The notes beneath the pieces were generated by a model. That model was not told the origin of the DNA. It saw only the letters and a list, made by a program, of their open reading frames with translations, and ran no database searches. The translations under genes were made by a program, and so were the position numbers. A stretch of 64,000 bases of DNA from the NCBI RefSeq assembly GCF_030272615.1, contig NC_081414.1, positions 527,105,137 to 527,169,136 on the forward strand, written 5' to 3'. The stretch is from Cryptomeria japonica (Eukaryota > Streptophyta > Pinopsida > Cupressales > Cupressaceae). Below are positions 47,565 through 59,739 of the stretch, in pieces (the stretch's first letter is position 1; each line of letters begins with the position of its first letter).

Positions 47565-48225
47565 TATTCTCCAATGATAAATAACTATGATTGCAAGAAG
47601 ACAATGAATGACAAGGTTACACAAAAAAGTCAAGGTTGGGAGTTATGGAGTATATTTTTAAAATAGATGTTATGACCTACATTAATATCCCCATGGGGAG
47701 CTTAGGATTGAGAAAATGGTCTTCAAAATGATTTATGATAAAACTTAATGATTTGTTAGTGGTATAATATGTGTAAGAGTGATTTTGATAATGGGATGCT
47801 TGACCATCTATTTTTGCACGAGGAATATAATGCCTAGTTTTGGGCCCATGGATTTGAACTTTACTTTAGAAACTATTCATGGTTTCTTGTTTCCAATTGT
47901 TCTATATAATAGAGGCATTTGATAGAGCCTTTATAGCTGATTTTGTATGTATTATTATGTTGCCATGTGTTAGATTAAGGTGATAAGTGAATTGAATTGA
48001 TGTACATAAATTGGTGGGATTAATATAAGCTCAAGAGTCTCTTTTGTATTAATTTTTTTTTTCATAAGGATTTCTCCATATAAATCTAGCATACTTATGT
48101 GCTGTGATTTCTCACATTCTTCTCCATGCTATGTTTCAATTTAATGATTTAACACATATTTATTAATCAAATTGGAATATTATTTTATTAACATTTCTAA
48201 TATACCATATACCTTGTATTCAACA
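47565..48225 (+). repeat. Copia A 3' LTR
   Basis: It aligns with the split 5' LTR from about 47585 onward and shares the terminal TTGTATTCAACA. The start is obscured by the small element that inserted at or near the LTR/interior border. Confidence 0.65.
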
Positions 48226-48615
48226 ATGCAAATAAAATAAAATTTAAAAAATATGTGTTTTTGTATATATGTAATATTTTAAATTTATTTATTTACACAT
48301 CTATAATAATTTAAGTAAGTATTGAAATTTAATATTTATATAAAAATTTAAATAACTCTTCAATAAAAATTAAATAAAACAACTCTTCATTAAAAAACAA
48401 GTAAACAATGTACTTAAAATAAAAGTTCAATTTTATGTGTTCATACATGTATGTAGTAAATAAAATAGTGCTTTACATAAATAAAAGTGAAATACTGTGT
48501 TAAGAATATATATTTAAGCTCACTTGTTTATATGTATTAAATGTGTATGTAGTTATTTAATTATATATATTTTTAAATAAATAAAAAATATTATTTATTT
48601 ATATGTTGCGACCCC
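48226..48615. other. AT-rich spacer
   Basis: Almost pure A/T with short runs; no gene or recognisable element. It may be the original flank of copia A. Confidence 0.5.
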
Positions 48616-48619
48616 CTAC

Positions 48620-50330
48620 ACTAAAATGCATCAAAACCAAGATTCATAACCAAAGATCTCCAACTTGGATACTGATCACAACTCTAGGTAGATAATCAAT
48701 CTCCACCAACCATCCATGATTTGGAAACTAATTATAGAAATTCTCTCACTATTTCACTAACTAGATTAGGCTCCAACTTTGCACTTGAAAAGTTTCTCAT
48801 CTACACCATTATCCTTGAAGACCAACAAAAATTGAATAGGAAATTAGTCTCTCCTACTTACAACCTATTAACAAAATTGCAATATTTTGGCTAGTTTGTA
48901 TCTTTTCCAACTTCAATTGTCCATCTTCTAAATATATTCATATGAAATGGTACCTAATATGTATTTGTTTATCCTTAGAATGACAGGTTGAGTTATCTAC
49001 AAGATGAATGATACTTTGACTATCATTGCTCAACTTTCTATTCTCCTAATACTTTCCTAATTCCTCCAGAAACCTTTGTAACTAAATTATCTCTTTACCA
49101 GCCTTTCTAGTACCAATTTTTTTTTTAGAAAGTGCAATTTTTTTTTGTAATCTTGAAATCCAACTCACTATTATTCCACCTATAGTAAAAAAATACCCTA
49201 TGGTGCTTCTCCTGTTATCTATGTCATCTATTAAATTTGAATCAATGTATCCCTATAGAGTTGGAACCTCCAAAACATAATGTCTAGGTAGTACGAAATA
49301 CCAAATACCCAATAATCCACTTTACTACATTCTAGTGCTCTTTTCGAAGACTATTTATATACCTACTCACAACTCCCACTACATGTGCAATATCAAGTCT
49401 TCTACACGTGATGACATACATCAAGCAACCAACTAGCAAAGAGGATATAACCTTATACATGTAGTCCATATCCTCTTGTGTATTGGGACACATCTCCTTA
49501 TTAAATGTGAGATGGCTAGGAAAAGGTACATACTAATTGGTTTTGCATCTTGCATTTGAAATATTTTCATCATCTTATCTATGTACTCAATTTGAAACAA
49601 TTTCAATTTCTGATTTTTCTCATCTCTTATTATTCTCATGTTGAGGATTTACTTTGCAACATCCAAATCCTTCATTACAAATAAATTGACTAATTTTATT
49701 TTGAGTACATTTATAGATTGCATGTTAGACCTTGTAATGAGCATGTCATCTACATACAATAATAATATAATATAACTACCATTGTCTTATCTCTTGAAAT
49801 AAAGAAAATGGTCAAAATGACATCTACTATAACTTTATTCTACCATAAACCTATCAAATTTCAATTACCAAAGCCTTGGATTTTTCTTTAGGTCGTACAA
49901 GCTCTTCTTCGACCTCCAAACTAAGTTTTCCTTCTCTTTGACCTCATAACTCGGTGGTTTCTGCATATAAATCTCTTCCTCCAAATTATTATGGAGAAAA
50001 TTTGTCTTTACATCTAATTGTTCAAGATGAAAATTTTCTACTACCACTAGACTTAGTTCTAAATGAAGTCATTCAAACAACCGGAGAAAATATTCACCAA
50101 AATCTATACATTTCTTATGTGCAAAACCCTTTATAACAAGTCTTTCCTTGTACCTCCTTTTTCCTCTATCTTCTTCCTTCATCTTGTAAACCCTTTTTTT
50201 GAAATGCTCTTTTACCTTCAGGAAACTAAACTAGGTCCCAAGTCTATTTTTCTATCAAAGATTTCATCTCCTCTTTCATTCCTTGCCCTCAATTATTTTT
50301 AGTTTCTACTTGCATTTCTTCACAACTTTA
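48620..50330 (-). pseudogene. Copia B: reverse transcriptase and RNase H remnant, minus strand
   Basis: From high to low coordinates on the minus strand: an RT start trace near 50280 (KN-L-T-type), HLEQLDVKTNFLHNNLEEEI and KSLYDLKKNPRLW (50047-49865), then MRIIRDEKNQKLKLFQIEYI and MQDAKPISM (49639-49545). RNase H pieces resembling IIHLVDNSTCHSKDKQIHI, RYHFI and LEDGQLKLEKIQTSQN lie near 48990-48880. This is the copia pol order. Gag, integrase and both LTRs were not found, so it is a truncated copy. It is distinct from copia A by orientation. Confidence 0.8.
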
Positions 50331-52860
50331 TGGTTCATCAAAATAAATCAAAAATCATAATACAATGGAGGAGAGTATCATTCGAGGGGTCTATTTGTCT
50401 TGTTATATATTCTTGCATGAGTTTGAGGTACCTATTGTTGTCCTAATTATTGAAAATGTTAATTATTGACACCTTTAGAACTATATTTTTGGGATTTCAT
50501 TAAGCATCATATATATTGTGTTTTCCTTTTCCTATTTCTTTTCCTACAATTGATGTTTTTACATGACCTTCTCATTGAATATATTGTATCTCTACTCCTA
50601 ATAATATTGTGATGTTCATAATTCCATAAATGATAACAAAAATCATTCACAAGTCTAAACATGCAAACTATGAATCAAACCCATTCACAACACATAACAT
50701 TAAGGTGAATAAATCTAATAGGCCCAACTTTAAACCTATTAGAAAGAGTTGGATGCAAATGAATATTACTCACCTTTTAGTTGAATTGAATTGATTTGAG
50801 AAATATAGAAACTAGGGCTAATGATGCAAAATTGAGAGTAATCAACATAAATAGAGTTTTAGAAAAGACATGTAGACACTAAGCACAACTCTAGAAATGG
50901 GAATTAGAGAAAAAATTGTGTTTGAAATTTGAGCTTGAAAATGCTAGACTATTGGGCTAAGTGACCTATTCTTGAAGGTGTCAGATGCATATATTAAAAA
51001 TAGTCTAGGATCAAAATGCTTCCCAGAATCTCCTCATGAAATTTTGTCAAAAAAGTGTCATACACTGTTCGTCGATTGCCACTTTTAAGGGTTTTCTAGT
51101 CCTTCAAAATCTAGTTCAATTTATCTCAATTTATACATTTTGGATCTATATACATTCTCTTCTGAACTTGTCACTTGCACACATAAAAGATGAAAAATGA
51201 TGATGGGTTGATAAGGGGTTTCCTAGGTCACACCCCAGGTTTAGAATTAACCCTTATGATGAATGAAATAGAAAAGAGAGTTGGAACTGTAAATAAGATG
51301 TTGAATTGAAATGTTATACTTTCTTTATGAATTGTCTTTGTCGTGAAGCCTTCATTAAAAGGTTTATTTTGTCATGTAGTAATTCATGGATGCCTTCATA
51401 AGAATTTGATCATGGATGCCATCTTGAATGCTTGAAATTTGAATATGTGACCTCTCCTTCACTACTCTAATGATGCTTGGTTTCTTATTCACTTGCATTT
51501 CAATTATGGAGTGAATTTCCTTGATGAGAGATATTTTAAATGAGGGGATACGACTTGCTTTTATACATATTCTAATGAAACACGTTAAAAATTATGAAGA
51601 AGGGCGACATTGGAAATCATTTCCTGCTCAACTTTTTTTGATCATTAGAGGGTTAAAAAATGGGCCCTTTTGGTCTAGACCATGGTTCCTTGCACCCTAG
51701 TCTAGTTTATTTGTACTAAATCAAGGTCCAAAAGTCAGAGAAAATAATTAAGATCATAGATTTGACACTAGTGTGAGAAAAATCAAGTATAACTATGACA
51801 TAGAGGGCATAAATGCCAAAGTGAGGCCCAAGTGACTATGAAATTATATAAGGATATAATTTATGACACTAAATTTAGACCCCACTTTAGAAGGAGTATG
51901 GGCTTACACTCAAAATCTCAATAATGTACATAATATCATCAACATGCTTTAACCAATATATTAAAGAGATAAGAAACACCAAGTCCCCAGGGACTTGGGA
52001 TCTCATTAATCTAATATCAAGATAAAAGGAGAAACAAACGGAGAAAGAAGAGAAGAAAGAGATAAAATACATGACTTCTTGGTCTAGTAAGGATCTGTAT
52101 ACTATGAGTCATGTTGGCACAAACACAGATTATCAAGCAAAAACTCGATTTGCTAAATAATATGAAAAAAAGATCAATTGCAAACTGGGTGTTGCACCAT
52201 GCACCAAACGTGTCATGGTTTATGATCAAAGTGTATAGACCAAATCTTAGTGGTGTGTGTACAAATTATAACAAAGATAAAATTATATGCCCCCATGTTA
52301 AAGTGATTGTGTACGCCTTACCAAGAGAAATTTCTTTAAGGTAGCATACATGCATCCAAAAGATATGCATGTTGAAACAATGACATGCCGCCAAACATTG
52401 GCAAATAAAAGGCAATGACGGTTCACACGACACAAAGAGAGAGCACATAAGGGATCCACTAAGTGGGATCATTAAGCACATTAGATAAATAATATATATC
52501 AAGTATGATTTTAATGAATTGACCTCATCCCCCAAAGGAAGTGAAACTATGAGCACAATGGAAGAAGAGAACATAAGACAAACGAAAAAATTATTTTTGG
52601 ATCTACATGGAAGAGACCAAAAAGAGACATCACAACACTTTGCATCATCCCCAAGTAGATAACACAAAAGCGCATTCATGACAATAGCACATTTATGACA
52701 TAACATGAATATGACATATAGAAGAAGTGAGATACAAATAGAGGAATGTTGCAACAGGTTCAACCCCTTCATTTCCTTGTGCCAATGGAGAAACAAAGAT
52801 CTTCCAAAGAAATATTAACATAACACAAAGACATATCAAGAAACACATCATAGGAGAAAC
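50331..52860. other. Unassigned; possible 3' untranslated or LTR part of the minus-strand gypsy element
   Basis: No conserved protein is visible. A minus-strand open frame of 176 codons at 52796-52266 is hydrophobic, cysteine-rich and repeat-like, with no motif. By position this is where the 3' end and LTR of the minus-strand gypsy-type element should lie, but I could not find a second copy to prove an LTR. Confidence 0.35.
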
Positions 52861-52863
52861 ACA

Positions 52864-53362
52864 TCATGTGCAAGAAAACACACAAAAGAATCCACTACAC
52901 AAGATAAGATACTCGATAAAATCATTTGCATCCCAATATTGATTAACACCATTTAAATACGGTGGGAAAGATGCAAGACGAGCCACAACAAGCATAGTAG
53001 AGGGATCTATCACAAGTTCCAAAGAAGAACCATACTCTAATGATGAATCACTATGTTTGCCACTAGGAACTTGGAATAAAGCTTTTGAAAATATCAAAGA
53101 TAGCTCATGATTAGTTTGAATAACCTCATACTTATCAACATCATCATCCAAATTAATCACAACAAGAGATATTCTTCAAGGAGGAGATTAAGAAGAACAA
53201 TCATTTTGTATAGATAATTTTAATTTTTGATGATGTTGATTAAGATAAAGCTCTGCGCTATGATTAGGTGAAGGTTGGGCAATAGGGACCAAGTCATCAT
53301 TCAATGACTTAGGGGAGGATTTTTTTTGGAAATCAAGCTTACAAGCCTTGGAACAATGTTTT
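52864..53362 (-). pseudogene. Gypsy D polyprotein, C-terminal part
   Basis: The frame continues from 60816 over the insertion into KACKLDFQKKSSPKSLNDDL and LVPIAQPSPNHSAELYLNQ. After two stops it gives INLDDDVDKYEVIQ, SDSSLEYGSSLELVIDPSTM and LASFPPYLNGVNQYWDANDF before ending near 52867. It is acidic and serine-rich and I recognise no enzymatic motif. The single shared frame over several hundred codons argues that it is true coding sequence of the element. Confidence 0.5.
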
Positions 53363-54487
53363 TGTTGGCTTGATGATGATTGTAATGAATAACTTCATCA
53401 TATGTTGTCATTGATGAAACACATACACACACATATGTTCATATTGTCTACTGGTGTGACTTCAAAGTTGTTTATATTACAACTGGTATACTAGAGGTTT
53501 ATATCTAACCAGTACATGGTGACAACTAGTATATGCATGGAGACAACCAGTGGTTATACATAACTCGACATCAACATGAAGATCCAACATAGATTATCAA
53601 AGGAGCATCAAAGGATAAATGATTTATATGTTTAACTCCAACTGGTATTGTTGTTCCAACCAGTATTCATTGATTATGTGATGAATTATCACTAGTTGTG
53701 ATGAGTTATCACTAGTCGTGATGAGTTATCCTTACCGATAATTTTTGGCAGTTTTTTTGTGATGCATTATGATTGTTTGACCAGATACACCGCACCTAGG
53801 TAATTGTGATATGATTTCTAGAGGCCGACATGAAATCTAAATGTCTATATATTGACATCACAATGAATTATTTTGTATGAGCAAAGGAGATATGTTATTG
53901 TGAAGGCAGAAGTATTAAGTTGTAGAGTATGCTAGTAAAGAAGTGTTGAGTGTACATAAGAGGATCTCTACAAGCAAGTTGTGCTACTACTAGATCAGAC
54001 CACCTATTATTTTCTAATCACTGCAACAGTCAAATTCCCTAACTGGGTAAGCTCTAACAAGATTCATTGTACAAATCCTCTAACCAGATGATCCATTAGT
54101 TTGGATTCAGAAATCCTCCACCGAGGTTACTCCTTACAGGGTACTACCTTTTACAGGGTATAGCTTTTAACTAAGCTTTGGGATCTTTAACAAGATTCAC
54201 TCCTAGCAGAGCACTTTGTAGACCTTAACCGATCAGTTATCTATTACTGCAGATAGTTAACTTGTGAGTCCCATCTCACCATGGTTTTTACCTATTTGGG
54301 TTTTCCACGTATAAACACTTTTATTATGGTGGATGTTTTACTTATTGTGGATGTTGTTATATAATTTTGGATTACATGCATATTATTTAACAAACTTTTT
54401 AATTATTTCTACCGGTCAGTGTTTAAAGTAGTATTGTTTTTGGTGTCACTGATTCACCCCCCCTCTCAGTGCTTTACAAGTCCATCA
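53363..54487 (+). repeat. Left LTR (1,125 bp) of the Sirevirus-like element
   Basis: It aligns with 59740-60815 with few substitutions. It is longer because it keeps three short stretches that the right copy lacks, near 53500 (tatctaaccag), 53700 (a repeated 'tgatgagttatcactagt') and 54150 (a second 'ttacagggta'). Near the 3' end it has the 'gggttttccacgtataaaca' motif. Confidence 0.95.
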
Positions 54488-54489
54488 AT

Positions 54490-54501
54490 TGGTATTAGAG
54501 C
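54490..54501 (+). other. Primer-binding site
   Basis: TGGTATTAGAGC, one change from the methionine-tRNA complementary site, starting two bases after the left LTR end. Confidence 0.85.
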
Positions 54502-54507
54502 CTAACT

Positions 54508-55839
54508 TTGTTAAAGCCTAATTGCTTGGAAGGAAACCCTAAAACTACCATGGGGGATATGAGCTACTTTGAGATGGCTAGAGAGCTTGAGGTTAGTAGA
54601 AATGAGCTTGAAACCCTAAGAGTGAAACTGAAAGCTTCTCAAGTCAAAAGGAGAGAGCCAACTGAACAACTATTAGAAATATTTGATAATAGTTCTTCAG
54701 ATGAGGCCAATATTGATGTTTTAGCTGAGGAAGTTGAAAAACTAAACAATGAAAAGCTAAATCTAAGGAGAGAGCTAGAAGGTCTTACTATTTGCATGAG
54801 TTAGGAATTGGAAGCTAGGAGAACTGCTGAAGATCTCATCAAGGAAAGAGATCATGAGATTACCAAGATCAAGCGAGAGAATGCTACTTTACATGAGCAT
54901 TTGAATGAAGAGAGAGAAGAAAAAGAGAACTTACAACTAGATCTTGAATTAGCATCATCTCTGAGAGAGAACCTATCAAAACATAATGAAGATCTCACCA
55001 AATGGCTCACTGAAGCAAATGGGAAATTGGAAAAGTTCAACATAAGTTCTACCTTGCTAGAATAATAAATTCAATCACAAAGGATGAATGGTGATACCTC
55101 TGGACTTGGTTTTCATACATCTGAAAAAGGAGAATCCTCTGGTACCAAGAGCAACACTCATAAGAACAAATCTGCTCCTAAGGCTAAAAAGCCTATCGGT
55201 AAGAAGGTCTTTAAACTTGTTTGTTTTGTTTGCCATAAACATGGTCACACTGCAAATGTTTGTAGAAACAAGCCTAATGGAAATGCAAGCTACAATACAA
55301 ATGCTAGTTATGTATCCAATAAATTTGAAGGTCATTTCTTCACATGCAAAATGTATGGACATAGATCAGTTGAATGCAAATATGGAGCAAATAATCCTGT
55401 ACCACATATGCATCCAAGACCAAATGGCAACTGGATGAGAAACTATGATAATCGGGGTAACATGAACTGGTAAGGACCCTACGACAACTGATTTAGTCCA
55501 TTTGAGATGGAAAAGGTAACAAATGTCATTTGCACCACCTGTAACAATTTTGGTCATGTGGCTATGAATTGCAGAAGGAGAACTAGGAGAGGCAATGCAG
55601 GAGCTTGGAGATCATCTGGAATGGCCTGCTATCATTGTCATAAACTGGGACACATGGCAAAATTTTGTAGATCCAAAAAGAACAAACTGGTCAATCCTTC
55701 TAAAGATCAGAAAGGCAAGCATAAGGTCAATATTGAAGAAACCAGAGAAGAAATGAATGAATATGGAAGAAGAAGAGTGATGATTCACCTGGAGAAGAAA
55801 CTAATCCTTTACCCAGTGTGGAGAATCTCGCACCAGTGA
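54508..55839 (+). pseudogene. Gag-like protein with coiled coil and multiple zinc knuckles
   Basis: The frame starts just after the PBS. Residues 15-180 are rich in E, K and L heptads (LAEEVEKLNNEKLNLRREL, ERDHEITKIKRENATLHEHL), a coiled coil broken by one TAG at 54802. After two stops near 55066, four zinc-knuckle units follow: CFVCHKHGHTANVC, FFTCKMYGHRSVEC (first cysteine lost), CTTCNNFGHVAMNC and CYHCHKLGHMAKFC. The region between is basic and asparagine-rich. Three or four CCHC units in Gag are unusual for most copia elements but known from Sirevirus-type Gags. The usual capsid core is not recognised, so the 5' part may be deleted. No protease follows. Confidence 0.7.
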
Positions 55840-56319
55840 ACTAAGCCTTTTCAATATGGCTAAGGGGAGCATAATGGTAAATCCACTTCTGGACCCCTTG
55901 AGATGAATGAGTGGTAAGAGAATTTGAATGCATGAAATTTTGATAACTTTTTGTCAATCGATTATCAACCAGTTTTACATCTGTCAAAATTGTATGTATC
56001 ATTAAGTAGTGTAATTAAGGTTTGTAACCCTAACGGGCGAGCATTTAATGCAGTAGGTTAAAAGGATAAAAGTGAGTTTCACTTTGTTATTTTTACCCTA
56101 ATGCATTTGAGAAAGAATTTTTGAGCGCTTGCAGAGCTAAGAAAGGATTGTTAGCTGATTTTAGTCGAAGTTGTATTGTGATTTGAGTGATCAAGCTGAT
56201 TTGAAGGTTGGTGAAGACTGAACTGGTGTGCACTTAAGTATTCAACCGGTAAACGAGGCAACACACGTAAAATAAGGCATTTCTTTGAAAAATCCTGCTT
56301 CTAATCTAGTTTATCTGAA

Positions 56320-59300
56320 ATGGCATCGTCTTCTAAACTAGTAGAGAAATTGATGATAACATATGAACCTATGGAAGTTGTAAAGGCAGAATGAATTGTG
56401 TCTTATAATGATTTATCACAAGTTCCTAGTGGTGTCATAGTGAAAGGAGATTTGTCCAACTACATTGATTGCAAGATTGAGGATTTAGGATCATTGCCGA
56501 TATATTCTCCATTGAAATCCCTTTGCAATGAAAACATAAAGATTCAACCAGAATATATTAGGGTTTATGAGAAAGGTTTTCATAATGCAACATATTTTCT
56601 TGAAGATTTTGAAGAGGAACATATCCGAATTATTCTAATTCGTGTTCATGGGGAAAACATGTATTTAGAAAGGACTCATATTATAACCAAGGATGCTATT
56701 CAAGCTGTAACTAGTTTTTTCTCAACTAGTGAAGTACCTAAGATGAGGCATATTTCAAAAGAGACAGTAAACACTCTAACTAGATCAACCTCTGATGGGC
56801 ATGCTTTTTATGTCAATAACATCAAGGACCCAAAGGTAAAGTTGGCAGCTATGGTTATAGGCTACCAAATATTTTATTCTAGTATATTGAATAGTGTTCC
56901 ATCTGTAGTGGTGCATACTGCTTATAAGATGATAACTGAAAATACTAATTATGACCTATGTGAGGTGATAAGGAGTCAATTATTATTGAATCTTCAGTCT
57001 ATCAAGAAGGATAGTAGTCAAAAGTTTAAATTTGAACAGTTGTTGATCGATCTATTCTTTTATTTCCAGAATTTCCTATCGAGAATTGGTGATCTTGAAT
57101 GGTCTAAGGATCTACTGGTATTTGCCTAGATTAAGAACATCATCAAGGCTGTGAGGAATACCTTCTCTGCTACAATGAATAAATATTTCAATGAATTTTA
57201 GAAGAAAATGAGTATGAGAGGAAGATTGCTTGAGGATGTGGTAAAACACTTCACCAAAGACATTATTTTTACAGTTACCATTGATTTCTGTTTGATGGAG
57301 GCTATTGAGCATAGAGAAGAAGAAATGGAAGACATGAGTTATGAGATCAACTATAACTTATTGATCGGTTATGCCAATAACCTGTTGGCATCTCCAGTGG
57401 ACAAAAAGAAGGCAAGATTGGATACAGTTGAAGTTCAAACTGCAATAGTTGAAACCAGTAGTGTTCCATTGATAAGTGGTAAAGGTAAGAAGAAGAAGGC
57501 CGAGCAAGGACCTTCGGTAATAAAAATTACAAGAGTGACATGAAGTGGCCAAACCAAAAAGGAACTGGTACCTAAAGTATATGCAAAGAAGGAGACTGCA
57601 TCAAAGAAAAGAGGTCAGAAATTAATTCTCCAAGCAGAATATGAAGGTACTGATACTGAGGAGGAACCCAAGAAAATCAAAGCAACCAGTAAAGCAACCA
57701 AGCAAGTGAAGGAAGTGCTAAAGGAAACTGTGCCTTTTGATATCTTACCTTACAAGCCCGAGACTACCTTTGAGAGAATAGTGAAGACATTAGGATGAAA
57801 CAAATTTGATAATGTCAAAGATCATTTTAATTCATTTAATAAAGATGAAAAGGAACAAATTATTCAACAGGTAATCAATCATTTGTGCCATTATAATAGA
57901 TTACCTCATGATCTTGAAAAGGATATCTCTAATTCCTTGTATACTATTCTTTTGAATAATGGGAGGAAGCGATAAAGAAAGAAAAAGAAATCATAGATGA
58001 TGTATTTGTACAATATTTTTCCGAGTTGTCAAAGGATGAGCTGAATGAACTGGTTGATAAGTGCAAAGTTCATTTTGCTTACAAAACAAGAAGATTGAAG
58101 CTGATTAGTGGAAAGGTGCAACCTGTTGAGACTGAGACTCATTATATTGCTCGTAAAATCCAATGGATGGAAGAAATTATACATTCCTCTAAGGATGAGC
58201 AAGATACTGTTGATCGACCTGAAATGGATGAGGAAGAAATTGTGCAAATTGATGTTGTCTATCTTGTCAAGAAGAAGGATGACACTATTGTCCAATGAGT
58301 CATACATGTTGATGATATTGAGGATGCAATAGATCTATCTGGAGACATTACTGCACCAGATACGCAACCACCGAAAATTTCAGATTCACAGGTCACTAAA
58401 GTTGAGAAATTGGCAACTCAACTAGGAGTGGATATTCCACCAGTCAAGGAACAACCAGTGAAACCTCAAATCCCACCGGTTTCATGAGACACTCAGAAGG
58501 AATCCAATGAAAAAGTTGATACACAAATTTCTGAACAAGAAATAGAGAAAGAACAAGAGAAAGAAAAAGAGATTGTTAAGGTAACATCTTCTGAACCGGT
58601 AACATCATTAGTTTTACATTAGCTTGATGAAGATGATGATGACTCATTAGGCATCTCAGGGCCTATAATTGTTGATAATATGAGTGCATCTGAAATGATG
58701 AAGATTGCAACTCTCATGCAATCTAGGGCACACAAGAAGAGACTTAAAGAACATAGAATGGAAGCTAAAACCATTCAGAATGCTGTGGATATTCTGATAA
58801 GTCTACTACCAACAACTGCTACAGGGCATTTGACAACACCTATTAGAAAACTTGGTCAATTGGTTGCTGATGCATCTGACCAAATTAAGTCCCTAGAAGA
58901 AGCAACGCAAACTTATGCTGAGAACAGTTACAGGAAGAAGTGTGAAGAGAAGCTTATGAAAGAGATTGATACAAGAAAAAATGCTCTATCTCTTAATAAA
59001 TATTTATTAAGAAAAGCTATTGAAACAGGAGGGAAATATATTGCTTCTACTTCTAATGTTTCATTCTTTTATTTTGATATCAATAACAGGCAAACTTAAA
59101 TAGAGAAAGAGCTAGAGAAGATATGCAATGCATATGTACCACTTCAAGATTCTATTTTTGCTTTTAGCAAATCTGTGGATGATTTGCAAAACATGTTAGA
59201 CACCTATGATCTTGAAAAAGCAAAAAGACTCTGGTCACTGAAGGAATTGAAGAGTCTACTCACATCCCAAGTGGACATACTGCAAAGAGCCTACAAGAAT

Positions 59301-59483
59301 GCATAAGCTATTTTGGCTACTCTAGAAACTTGTACACTTGATTCAATGGAAGAGTTCCATACTCAGATTATGTCTACACTTGAGTTCACTGAGAACTTGT
59401 TGGAGACATGGGAACATACTTTATCTCAGTTGAAGAGAAACTTTAATGCTATTTTTATGAGGCTAGCAATGCATGAATCTTGA
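56320..59483 (+). pseudogene. Long unknown ORF (about 1,050 codons), possible envelope-like ORF
   Basis: From ATG 56320 (MASSSKLVEKLM) the frame can be followed to TGA 59481-59483 with about ten stops and one shift near 57957. The N-terminal part, about 260 residues, looks globular (VPSGVIVKGDLSNYIDCKIE, IQPEYIRVYEKGFHNATYF, LAAMVIGYQIFYSSILNSVP). The middle is rich in K, E, T and P. The C-terminal third is helical and coiled-coil-like (MSASEMMKIATLMQSRAHKK, then KSLEEATQTYAENSYRKKCE). No polymerase, protease or integrase motif is present and I see no clear membrane segment. Position and coiled-coil end resemble the env-like ORF of Sireviruses or 'putative plant transposon protein' families. 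That is inference; function unknown. Confidence 0.6.
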
Positions 59484-59578
59484 TTCAGTTTTTCAATTTT
59501 TTGTATATGTAAAACATTTTGATACAAACTTTTCTATATATATATATTTTTTTTTCTTTTTAATTTGGCATTGTTGTC

Positions 59579-59739
59579 AAAGGGGGAGTAGAAATATGTA
59601 TGTGTGTTGTGAAAATTTTGTATGATGTATGTAGTAAGAGGGAGTATATGTATATGTGTATAATTTTTTTTTGTAAGCACACTTAGCGGTATTACTGTAA
59701 AATTTTCTAAGTGTTGCCATCAATGCCAAAGAGGGACAT
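59579..59739 (+). other. Polypurine tracts before the right LTR
   Basis: AAAGGGGGAGTA at 59579-59590, 'aagagggagta' near 59637, and AAAGAGGGACAT at 59728-59739 directly before the LTR. Several purine tracts of this kind before the 3' LTR are characteristic of Sireviruses. Confidence 0.7.

Larger units (their letters stand above)
17579..48225 (+). mobile_element. Copia A: old Ty1/copia element hosting nested insertions
   Basis: Parts on the plus strand: 5' LTR (17579-18248, continued 41188-41423), primer-binding site 41426-41437, degenerate gag-pol 41438-44330, and 3' LTR (47565-48225). The LTR pieces can be aligned over gttacacaaaaaa, agtggattttattg and the final TTGTATTCAACA. Two large insertions split it: a LINE in the 5' LTR and a 3-kb LTR element on the 3' side. 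The left limit is only where homology becomes visible. All coding parts are full of stops. Confidence 0.65.

Noticed and set aside
52266-52796. Minus-strand 176-codon frame with many hydrophobic and cysteine residues
   Set aside because: No conserved motif and composition explained by T-rich sequence; probably untranslated or LTR DNA of Gypsy D.
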